Shown: piece after piece, positions 55,871 to 64,000 of the stretch
Numbering within the stretch: the first letter of the stretch is position 1
How the letters are laid out: every line of letters starts with the position of its first letter
Assembly: GCA_014155875.1 (NCBI GenBank)
Contig: JACEFZ010005600.1
Location: 1 to 64,000 of the forward strand
Length of the DNA stretch: 64,000 bases
Reading direction: 5' to 3'
Source: Cepaea nemoralis
Taxonomy: Eukaryota > Mollusca > Gastropoda > Stylommatophora > Helicidae
Notes under the pieces: generated by a model
What the model saw: the letters and a program-made list of their open reading frames with translations, nothing else
Told to the model about the DNA's origin: nothing
The model's database searches: none
Program-made: the position numbers and the translations under genes

Positions 55871-57502
55871 TCAAGTGCCGTGCCGGCTGGCGTAGGCGTT
55901 CATGGCTCTCCATAGATCTCGGTCTTTGGTTTTCTGGATCAACTCTGGTGCTGATATTCCTCCATGCCGCCGTCTCAATCCATCCAGCATCACTTCTCTT
56001 GGTCTACCTCTGCCTCTCTTCCCCTCGATCTTTCCAGTTGTTACGATGTTCTCCAATGCCTCTCTTCTCATCACGTGACCGAAGAAAGATGTTTGTCTCT
56101 GTCTTATTGTTGTATATAATGTTCTAGTTTCATTAGCCTGTTTCAGGCAGTCGTCGTTAGTTACTCTGGCAGTCCAAGGAATTCGCAACATTCGTCTCAG
56201 GAACCACATCTCTGTTGCTTCTAATTTCTTCTTAATTTGTTCATTTACGTTCCAAGATTCACTGCCATACAGCAAAACTGGTTCTACATAGCATTTCAGC
56301 ACTCTCTTTCTTACATTCAGTGATAGTGACTTATTGCATAAGATACTCTTCATTTTATGAAAAGCGGCTTTTGCCTGCCCTATTCTACTCCTAATCTCTG
56401 TTGTACATCTTCCATCTGATGTTATAAATGCCCCTAGGTATCTAAAATTATCAACGTGGTTAAGGATTTTCCCTTCTATTTCTATGTCACATTTTGGTGT
56501 CACCATTTTCTTTGATATTACCATTGTTACTGTTTTCTTGATATTCAAGGAGAGTCCTTTCCTTGCACTCTCTGTTACTACAACGTCTAATAATTGTTGT
56601 AGGTCTGTTGAATTATCCGCCACCAATACTGTGTCATCTGCATAGCGTATATTATTTATATTATAACCTCCAACTAGTATTCCTGGCATCTCTTTGATCT
56701 CTCTCATTATTACTTCGCTATACAGGGAGAAAAGATCTGGTGACAAGACACACCCTTGTCGTACTCCTAGCTTTATCTGTTCGTAACTACCCTCTTTATT
56801 TCCCATTTTAATTGCTGCTACTTGGTTCTAGTAAACATTCTTTATTATTCTTAAATCTTTTCCATCAATGTTGATATCTTCCAACATTTTAATCAGTTCA
56901 TCATGTTTTACTTTATCAAATGCCTTAGTATAATCTATGAAGCACAAATATATGTCTCTCTGTTTCTCTATTGACCTTTCTATTAGTGTCCGTAATGTAT
57001 AAATTGCATTGTTTGTGCCCTTTCCTTCCACAAATCCATACTGTTCTTCACTAATTTCCATTTTTATTTTCTTTTTGATTCTTCTCATTATGATTCTGAG
57101 TAGAAGCTTAGTGATATGATTTATAAGGTTAATTGTACGAAAATCTTCACAATTAATTGCTCCTGGTCTTTTTGGTATAGCTATAAATAAAGATTTCAGC
57201 ATATCACTGGGTAAATATCCACTGCTGTAAATATCATTCAACATTTTGGTTAATATATCTACTCCAAATTCTCCCAATACTTCTAATTCTTCTATTGTGA
57301 TTTCATCTGGCCCAGCTGTTTTTCCTTTCTTCATACGTTTCATAGCGTCAGCGACTTCTTCTTTCAGAATAGGTGGACCTTCTAAGTTACTATCTTCTGT
57401 TAATTCTCCCCTTTCTCCTTCATATAATTCTCTTATATACTCATTCCACCTCTTCATTATAGCATCTTCCTCTAATATTATCTTTCCTGTTTTTGATTTC
57501 AA
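55871..57502 (-). pseudogene. RTE-A reverse transcriptase with one nonsense codon
   Basis: One minus-strand frame runs from about 57502 to 55871, broken only by a TAG just after NVY near 56826-56828. RTE-B has Trp (TGG) at that position. Upstream: KKGKTAGPDEITIEELEV, EDFRTINLINHITKLLLR, EEQYGFVEGKGTNNAIYTL, CFIDYTKAFDKVKHDEL (motif A). Downstream: KLGVRQGCVLSPDLFSLYSE, NNIRYADDTVLVAD (catalytic), ESWNVNEQIKKKLEATEMWF and GKIEGKRGRGRPREVMLDGL. Endonuclease is absent by truncation. This is the best preserved LINE RT in the window. Confidence 0.92.
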
Positions 57503-57552
57503 ACACCCTGTATTTATTCTTATTTTTCTTCCTGGGTGTTTGAAATCAAAAA
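57490..57552. repeat. 19-bp perfect inverted repeat at the RTE-A 5' end
   Basis: TTTTTGATTTCAAACACCC (57490-57508) is exactly complementary to 57534-57552, with a 25-bp spacer. The right arm abuts the target duplication. Confidence 0.93.
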
Positions 57553-57563
57553 CTTACTTCTAT

Positions 57564-59344
57564 AGCACGTTCAATAACTGTTCGCAGCATATACACAGCA
57601 TTTAATGTACCCTTTCCTTCTACAAACCCGCTTTGTTCTTCCCTATTTCAGGTTGTGTCTTCTTCCTCACTCTTTGCATGATAATTCTTAGCAAAATCTT
57701 TGTGATGTGACTCATTATACTAATTGTTCTATGTTGATCACATTCCAAGGTTCCAGATTTCTTTGGGATTGCAATAAATACAGAATTACATAATTCAGGA
57801 GGTATATCTCCTGTATCATATAATGTGTTCAGCAGTCTGGTGACTTGCTCTAGTCCAAATTCTTCTAAAGCTTTAATCATTTCTGGTGTGATGTTATCTG
57901 CACCGGGGGACTTGCCAGCTTTCATATGCTTAAGAACATTTCGAACCTCCATCTCCAAAATTGGCTGTCCTTCATTATTAAATCTAATATTATACTGTTC
58001 GTCTCTGTTATCATCATAAAGGTGTTTCACATAATCTGTCCATATATGTAGAATCTGGTCTTTTTCTATTATGATTTTGCCATCTTTAGTTTTTAGACAC
58101 CCTGTTGATGTACTTGTTCTTTTATTAGTAAGTTCCTGAATTCTTTTGTGCACTAATTTGGTATTTTGACTGTTGTGTTGGTTTTCAATTTCTAAGCACT
58201 TTTCCTCAAGCCATGCTTCTTTTGCCTCCTTACATAATATTCTGACTTGTCTGTGAATTTCTTCATATTTTACAGAATTATTTTTGTTGAGTCTTCTTGT
58301 TTCCATGAGGTGTAAAATTTCTTCAGTTATCCATTTCTTACGACCCACCTTCTTTAATTTTGGAATAGTTGTTTCTGCAGCCACATTGATTGAATTCTTC
58401 ACCGTTTCCCATTGATCATCCACATCCTGGAATAGGATCTCTAGATCAGACAATATTTCAAATCTGTTCTGTACTTCTATGTTGAATTTGTTTTGTATTT
58501 CCTTGTCATTACTCAATGTACACAAATCATATTTAGTGTTTCCTGTTATATACTTGACTTTCTATAACTTTATCCTCAATGTTCCTGTGAGTAATCTGTG
58601 GTCACTATAACAATCAGCACTGGGAACTGTTTTTGCTACTGTTAGAGCGTTTCTAAATCTTCTGCTAATGAGAATGTAGTCAATCTGGTTTCTAATCCTG
58701 CTATCAGGACTCCTTATTGTCCATAATCTTCTAGGGTGTTTTTTAAACCAGGTGTTTCTTACAATCATTTCCTGTTCTTTTGCCGACTCTACGAGTCTGT
58801 ATCCTCTTTCATTTCTCTCTCCCAAACCATAGTTTCCTACTGTGTATCTATCCCCTTGATTTCCTACTTTTGCATTGAAGTCCCCTATTATGATGTTTAT
58901 TTCTGAATTTTTACATTTCTTTAAGGCAGACTCTATGTCATTATAAAATTCTTCTACACTATCTTCACTGGATTCTCCTGTTGGGGCATATACTTGAATA
59001 ATATTTATGCTAAAAGGTCTGCCACTTAATTTAACTAGTAGAACTCTGTCCGACACTGCCCAATATCCTTGAAAAGATTTGGATGTTTTCCGGTACAAAA
59101 TAATTGCCACTCCCCTATCACAATCTTCACCTCCAGAATAAATAATCTTGAAATCTTCTTCTATCTTGATGCCTGCTCCTGTCCTTCTCGTTTCACACAT
59201 ACCTAAAATATTAATTTTTTCCGTTTAAATTTCTTGTTTTATGTTCTCTAATTTTTCGTCGTCGTTAAACGTCCTAACGTTCCAAGTTGCTAATTTTAAC
59301 GTCTCTGTCCTTGTCTTGCGATGATCAGTCTTTAAGCGAATCAT
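57564..59344 (-). pseudogene. RTE-B endonuclease and RT N-terminus (5' half)
   Basis: From ATG at 59344 the frame gives an APE-type endonuclease: LATWNVRTFNDDEKLENIK, then a TAA at codon 40 (59227), MCETRRTGAG, QVYAPTGESSED, IIIGDFNAKVGNQGD, IDYILIS and CYSDHRLLTG. A TAG ends it at 58564. The same frame continues as linker and RT fingers (57620-58525: KKVGRKKWITEEILHLMETR; AGKSPGADNITPEMI; HRTISIMSHITKILLR). A one-base frameshift occurs near 57643, just before QSGFVEGKGTLNAVYM. RT continues at 55862 beyond the nested RTE-A. Confidence 0.92.
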
Positions 59345-59698
59345 GATGTACTAGGCACTTTTAAAGAGGTAGTTTGCCATTGCTTTCCTCTATGGCAGTG
59401 ACCTTACTGGTCGGAGACCGCAGCCGTTGACTCAAGAAGAGCTCCTCTGCCTGCGGTCGTGAAACTCGAGACCATGACCAACCAATATCTGTCGGCTGCC
59501 CTCAAAATTTCATCCACCACCTGCCTTCCGTGGCTTCTTTTGAAAACTTCCAATCAAAGAACACAAAATAACATCACATAATCCACAGGAAAACACTATT
59601 CACAGGAAATCCACAGGAAATCACACGAAATCCAAAGGAAAACACTAAATAGCGTCCCTCCGAAAAGTAACGCGTCATTTTGTCGCCATCTTAGACCG
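59345..59698 (-). other. RTE-B 5' untranslated region
   Basis: About 350 bp between the target duplication and the ORF start. It would hold the internal promoter of the element. No ORF or specific motif recognised. Confidence 0.75.
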
Positions 59699-59875
59699 GA
59701 AATGTCACCAGTTAATTAAATTATGTTGGCTTACATACCAATGCATCAGCTCACAAACATCTCTCAACATTAAACACTGATATGGATATTACACGATCTG
59801 ACTACAGACAGTGACGCCCAGCTGAGAGGTCGATCGTCGAATCCAATTTATAGAAATTTGTATAGAACGATATCA

Positions 59876-60565
59876 ATCAATCATTCACTCAATCATGTGC
59901 CGTCTCCAATGAAGGTTCGCTGCAATGGATCCCCAACACTGTCTGTCTCTCCCCTTAACTTTACGTTCTGTCAGGCTGATGTTCATCCATCTCTTGATGT
60001 TATCTTCCCACTTATATCGTTGTCTATCTCTTGCTCGCTTGCCTTCCAGTATGGTTTTTTTAAGAATATCATGTCTTTTAACGTGGCCTGGAGGAGGGTC
60101 TGGCCGAGTGGCTAGAACGCTGGACTCTCATTCGAGAGATCCGGGTTCGATCCCTCGGTAAGGGTGGGATTTTTTTCTGTCGGGGGCAAAAAGAAAATCC
60201 TAACCTGCACAGATCGCGGCGACTGCACTAGCCAGGTGGTCTTAATTCCTCAGGCTCAAAGACCCCTCTGCCAAACACCGCAAGGTACTATATTGGCAGT
60301 AAATGAGTTTTTTTAACGTGGCCGAAATATTTCACTTGCCTCCTCTTTATTTCTTTCATCAACTCTCTCTTCATTCCCAGTTTTTCTAGAACCTCTGCAT
60401 TTGGTTGTTTTTGTTTCCATGAAATACGACATATCCGTCTGTATATCCACATCTCCAGGGCTTCTATGCGACTTTCTAGTTGCTTGTTCAATGTCCAGGA
60501 TTCCGAGCCATACAGTAGCGTTGAATATACGTAGCATTTGACAATTCTCATTTTTAATGCCTTAT
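59876..60565 (-). pseudogene. RTE-E C-terminal fragment (split by a SINE)
   Basis: 60288-60551 encodes MRIVKCYVYSTLLYGSESWT, NKQLESRIEALEMWIYRRIC and IKRRQVKYFGHVK. After the SINE the frame picks up again near 60075 (KGKRARDRQRYKWEDN, MNISLTERK), ending near 59900 with a (TGAT)n-type tail at about 59876-59896. It is a third RTE-like family. Its 5' continuation is cut at about 60565 by the LINE-D insertion and probably lies beyond the right edge. Confidence 0.8.
60089..60310 (+). mobile_element. tRNA-derived SINE
   Basis: 222 bp flanked by TTTTAACGTGGCC (60076-60088 and 60311-60323). It has a pol III box A (TGGCCGAGTGG, 60101-60111) and box B (GGTTCGATCC, 60144-60153), with a stem-loop CTCTC-ATTC-GAGAG between them, as in a tRNA-derived head. 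An unrelated body follows. The tRNA part lacks a complete cloverleaf acceptor, so it is not a functional tRNA gene. Confidence 0.9.
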
Positions 60566-61380
60566 TCTTCTTCTTCTTTCGTTCGCTTGAAATATGTCTG
60601 TAACTGCAATGTTGTCTCTTGTATGAATCTAACTATCATTTTTAGTTCACTCAGCGGTCCATAGAGTTTATCTTCTACTGTCGTATCTCTAGGCCAGACG
60701 GTTCGCCTGGATATGTTGTAGTTTGGGCAGTCCTGGAGTATGTGATCTGCTGTCTGCGACCGCAAACCACATGTGCACATGGCTGAGTCACCAATCTTGA
60801 ATTTTGTATACATGTGGTTGCGTAATCTATTGTGTCCTGTTCTGAGGCGCAGAATGATGACCTGTTCTGGTCTGTGATAACGTGATAGTCGTCTTGAGCA
60901 GGGTTTGGTGGCCTTCTGACTGATTTGATCATTCTTTTCTTTTGGTGGTATGTAATGGGCACATCAGGTTGCTCTTCTTTTGCTCCTTCCTTTGCCAATT
61001 GATCAGCTCTGTCGTTTACGGGTACTCCAAAGTGGGATGGTATCCACTGTATGGTGACCTTATGCTGACTGCTAAGTTTGGAAAGTATTGTCCTTATAAC
61101 AATTTCCCAGACAGGAGCGCCTCTATTACTGATTTTGCATCTGTCAATATCACTACAGGCTGTGTACCGTGGCTGGTATTTTGTAATTTCTCTGTTGCTA
61201 TCTTGATAGCCTCAATTTCAGCATCATAGTTATAACAGTACTTTCCTGTTCGAACTCTGGCCGTGTCCCTAGTATTATTGGGGCATTCTATATACTCCAT
61301 TTCGAAAAGTATTTTGCGCTAACCCATCTGTGTAGACTCGGATCCAGAGATCTTGTGGGTATTCGTCATCAAGGAAGCTG
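60562..61380 (-). pseudogene. LINE-D RNase H and C-terminus
   Basis: 61094-61300: YIECPNNTRDTARVRTGKYC, NYDAEIEAIKIATEKL (E block), VVILTDAKSVIEALLSGK (D block). The IYTDG start lies in another frame near 61320-61340. IQWIPSHFGVPVNDRADQLA is readable at about 60990-61060 (H and D block; V for the usual G). 60675-60998 and 60562-60813 give the C-terminus with MAKEGAKEEQPDVPIT and SAMCTCGLRSQTADHILQDC. At least three frame changes. Confidence 0.83.
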
Positions 61381-61487
61381 AGAGTGGCTGTTCTGCGCAG
61401 TACACTGTTATGTTCGTCCTTGTCAAATAATCCTCTCACTTTTGTCTGGAATTGTAGCGATAGTCTATGTCCATATTTCCATGGGGT

Positions 61488-63501
61488 TCACTCTGGAATA
61501 GTTTTAAGGGGGATACTAACTGTGGGCAGATCAATGGTTTCTCTGCAGAGTCGTTTGGTCTTGTGGATAGAACTACTACCTTTTAACCCCCCTATGGCTA
61601 AGCTTTCAAATCGGTACTTCCTAGAGTTGCCTGGCAAGCTGAGGAACTTGTCTGCTGGTATTAGTATTTTTGTATCTCTGCGTTCTCTCAGTGCTTGTGT
61701 CCTCCCCATTTTCTCCATTGCTACTATAAGGGTTGATCTCATCCCTACTGTGATTACGGTAAGAGCTTGATTTTGTAGTTTGCCCAGCTCTTGTAGTGTG
61801 GTTTTTGATGCTGAACACCACGCAGTTGTCCCGCATTCCAGGTGTGGTCGTATGCTCTGTTGATAAACTGTCATAATCTCCCCGCCAGTTATGCCGCGTC
61901 GTCTTTAACAGCGCCTGGATATTACGGCCAGATTCAAACTATGAGCAATAGTAACCACGATGTGACAGAGAGGGTCAGTCGGTGTAGGCGTGGAACATGA
62001 AGACAACGAAGAGACACCACTCTGACTGGCGTGTGCTCACAGGGGTTAACCTTCAGACAGCTGGGGTTTGTGGTACAGGACGGACGTTTGAAAGGTGCTC
62101 CGCTTGTGTGTATGAAAACGTATAGATAGAACGCCTGTGTGAATAGGAGACCATGCGCCTGGGTTGTAGGTTTGTGAGTTGTATTGTATTTATATATATT
62201 CATTGATTGTATTGTAACATCGCTGTTGTAATTGTGCGATGTATGTAATCGTTGTGATGAATGAGCAGCGCGAATAAAATGTTTGAATCGTAAGTTGTCG
62301 CGTGACACGTAAAGTCATTTTGTGACCGTGTTGTGTTTCATATCTGTCGGTAGATACGAGCCTGTATACTTGCTGAATGCAAAGAATCTGACAGAAACTT
62401 TGCTACGTATTTTCCGACTGGCCCACCGTGTGGTTCCACTTAGCTTTCTCGGGATGGCTATTTTCCTTCTGGCCTTTGCTATTGCTTTTTTAAAATGTGT
62501 TTTCACCATGTCAGCCTGTCGTCGAACGTTACACCAAGGTATATAGTTTCTTTATCTTTTCTTAGGGGTGTTCCATTTATCTGGATGATGTCTGCCTTTT
62601 GTTTCGGAGAGAAAGTAAATAGAGTGGTGCTGCACTTGTCAGTGTTTATGCTGACACACCATCTACCCGCCCATGCAACAAATGTATCTATAGCTCTCTG
62701 TAGCAATATGGTGGCCACTGATGCATGTTCCTTTGTGCTCCACAAAACCAGGTCATCAGCGTACATTGCCGCTTTAATTCCATCCGGTATATTAGCAACA
62801 AGATTATTGATGAAGATTAGAAAACGTGTTCGGGACAAGGCTCTGCCCTGGGGAACACCGTGACGCAGTAGTACTTTCTTGCTCTTGAGTCCATAAAATC
62901 TGTACTCGGGCTCTTCTGTTGTGCTAGTATGCTTTCAACCATTTGTACATTCTTCCATTGACTTTACAGTTTCTCAGTTTCCTCATCAGACCTTCTTTCC
63001 AGACTTCGTCTAAGGCTTTCTTCAGATCTATCCATTTCGCAAGTACCAGCTTCTTCTCTTGGAATGCATCCTCAACTTCTTGAGAGAGGTAAGTTGTCCG
63101 ATCTTCCGTAGAGTAGCATTGCCTAAAGATAGCCTGTTGTGGCACAAGGATGTTTTCTCTTTCAATGTACCACTGTAGTCTGTGATTGATGACTCGTTCC
63201 ATTATTTTGTTATTATTTTCGTTATCCAGAGACAGCTGGTGAGGATAATTGGTCTGTAGCTGGAGGCAATGGAACTATCTTTCCAAGATATCCGGAGGGG
63301 TATCATGACTGCTTCTCTCCAAGCTTGTGAAAATCTGCCTAAGGTCCAGGTGCTATTGAAGATCTGTAACAGCTTTGCTTTGGCCTCTGTTAATACGCTC
63401 CTCATCATTGCATTGGAGATATAATCAGCTCCTGGTGACTTTCTCATTTTCAGTTTTGATATGGCTAGCTCCAGTTCTCTGATTGTGATTGGTGCCTCCA
63501 T
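61488..63501 (-). pseudogene. LINE-D reverse transcriptase
   Basis: Pieces in order on the minus strand: MRKSPGADYISNAMM (63202-63501); WYIERENILVPQQAIFRQCY and LAKWIDLKKALDEVW (62924-63202, motif A with D..ALD); AAMYADDLVLWSTKEH (62503-62838, catalytic YADD) and IYLGVTFDDRLTW. Then KAIAKARRKIAIPRKLSGTT (62315-62509), a foreign insert, and TVYQQSIRPHLECGTTAW (61488-61874). Frameshifts separate most pieces; not functional. Confidence 0.87.
61890..62410. mobile_element. Unclassified insertion of about 500 bp in LINE-D
   Basis: Sequence between the RT pieces at 62420 and 61885 has no counterpart in the LINE-D protein. It contains AATAAA near 62274 and short frames only. A solo LTR or SINE is possible. 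Exact ends and a target duplication were not found. Confidence 0.55.
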
Positions 63502-63534
63502 AACCTCATGTAATATCTCCTTCTGTCCTGTATG

Positions 63535-64000
63535 TTACCATTTCTCTGAAATCACTTGTTGTTTCTCTGGACTAATTTCGATATTGCTATCTTGTGCGAA
63601 TGAGTAAGCAAAATGGTCAGCTGCTTGCTTTCCTGTTAAGATGTTTCCATCTTTATGTAGTGCAATTTTTGAGTTTCTCCCTATGCCCTCATCGTTAAGC
63701 TGTTTCATTAGCTTCCACAATTTCCTTGTGTCTCTTTCAAAGTTCAGTGACTCTGTTTTCTCCTGCCAGCTTTCCCACCTAGCCTGCAGCTTGGCCCTTT
63801 GAAATTTGGCTTTTGCGTGCTGGTATTTATTGTGGTGCTCTTGGCTGGGGTTGGCCTCTGCTTGCCTTCTACACACTCCACATCATTATGCAACTGTTCC
63901 AGTTCACTACTCCAGTAGGGTTTATAATGTTTACGGGCTCCTCTTGGTTTTGTTTCTCGTGCTGCCTGTAGTATGCATTTCCCAAACTCTTCAACTACTT
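63535..64000 (-). pseudogene. LINE-D endonuclease-RT linker (continues beyond the window)
   Basis: 63535-63876 encodes RRQAEANPSQEHHNKYQHAK and RDTRKLWKLMKQLNDEGIGR. To its right another frame reads HYKPYWSSELEQLHND, the W-containing linker motif. The endonuclease would lie beyond 64000. Confidence 0.8.

Larger units (their letters stand above)
55863..57553 (-). mobile_element. RTE-A inserted in RTE-B
   Basis: 1691 bp, minus strand, 5'-truncated, with a short (TGA)n tail (55863-55873). The duplication TTACTTCTAT occurs at 55853-55862 and 57554-57563. Its 5' end carries a 19-bp inverted duplication (57490-57508 versus 57534-57552). Confidence 0.93.
54781..59698 (-). mobile_element. RTE-B, full-length RTE-type LINE with nested RTE-A
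   Basis: A perfect 11-bp duplication GAAATGTCACC (54770-54780 and 59699-59709) bounds the element. Without the nested RTE-A (55863-57553 plus one 10-bp duplication) it is about 3.2 kb. It has a single endonuclease-RT ORF, a short 5' untranslated region (59345-59698) and a (TGAT)n 3' tail. This is the size and layout of RTE LINEs. Several stops and frameshifts make it inactive. Confidence 0.93.
60566..64000 (-). mobile_element. LINE-D, long RNase H-bearing LINE running off the right edge
   Basis: On the minus strand, from the right edge: linker (63535-64000; HYKPYWSSELEQL, KLWKLMKQLNDEG), RT (62503-63501), a pre-RNase H region (61488-61874), RNase H (about 60960-61380) and a C-terminal Cys/His region (60562-60813; MCTCGL...DHILQDCPNY). 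A short (GAA)n tail sits at 60566-60580. The RT/RNase H layout places it among RNase H-bearing LINEs (I/Nimb/R1/LOA-type); exact clade not determined. A foreign block of about 500 bp lies at about 61890-62410. It is inserted into RTE-E. Confidence 0.87.

Noticed and set aside
60099..60160. Functional tRNA gene
   Set aside because: Boxes A and B are present, but no complete acceptor stem forms. The unit is flanked by a 13-bp duplication and has a non-tRNA body, so it is a SINE.

Overview
The window is eukaryotic, repeat-dominated DNA from an animal genome. Evidence for this: several families of animal non-LTR retrotransposons (LINEs), Ty3/gypsy LTR elements, hAT DNA transposons, a tRNA-derived SINE, long micro- and minisatellites, and a decayed Piezo-like channel sequence. 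Nothing resembles a bacterial operon, and no intact single-copy host gene was found. An invertebrate, perhaps a mollusc, seems likely, but this is an inference from the element mix and is not proven by the sequence.

Layout. 1-1425 is an imperfect (AGT)n tract. 2585-15066 is a nest: an interspersed repeat (R) was hit by a LINE (N1, 5' end inverted), which was hit by a young LTR retrotransposon (G1, 3345-11733). G1 is the best preserved element. It has near-identical LTRs, a 5-bp target-site duplication (TSD) and three long open ORFs: Gag, protease-integrase, and RT-RNase H. Its integrase lies upstream of reverse transcriptase, the copia-like order known from Gmr1-type Ty3/gypsy elements. 15308-18978 is a second N LINE (N2) carrying an RTE insertion. 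19.0-23.3 kb holds four minisatellites plus LINE fragments. 24.1-26.8 kb is a decayed LINE (F), followed by another R copy. 27.88-28.23 kb is a 21-bp tandem array whose units carry the CRE palindrome TGACGTCA. 28370-32433 is a decayed hAT transposon with an internally deleted LINE-D inside.

33-36.5 kb has LINE-D fragments, a long (GAA)n tract and a Piezo-like pseudogene that looks intronless. A chimeric hAT/LINE fragment interrupts that pseudogene. 36.76-50.47 kb is one decayed LINE (M) split by a second, older Gmr1-like LTR element (G2, 38413-49064) and by a hAT MITE (49440-50262). 50.5-53.4 kb has LINE-D and RTE-A debris. 53.4-60.6 kb has RTE elements, including a full-length RTE-B (54781-59698, TSD-bounded) with an RTE-A nested in it, and an RTE-E with a tRNA-SINE insertion. 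60.57 kb to the right edge is a long LINE-D copy on the minus strand.

The coding regions work as transposon machinery rather than as a host pathway: Gag and Pol for the LTR elements, endonuclease/RT (with or without RNase H) for LINEs, and hAT transposase. Most are broken by stops or frameshifts; G1 is the only plausible recently active copy. Family letters (N, M, D, F, R, RTE-A/B/E, G1/G2) are labels used here only.
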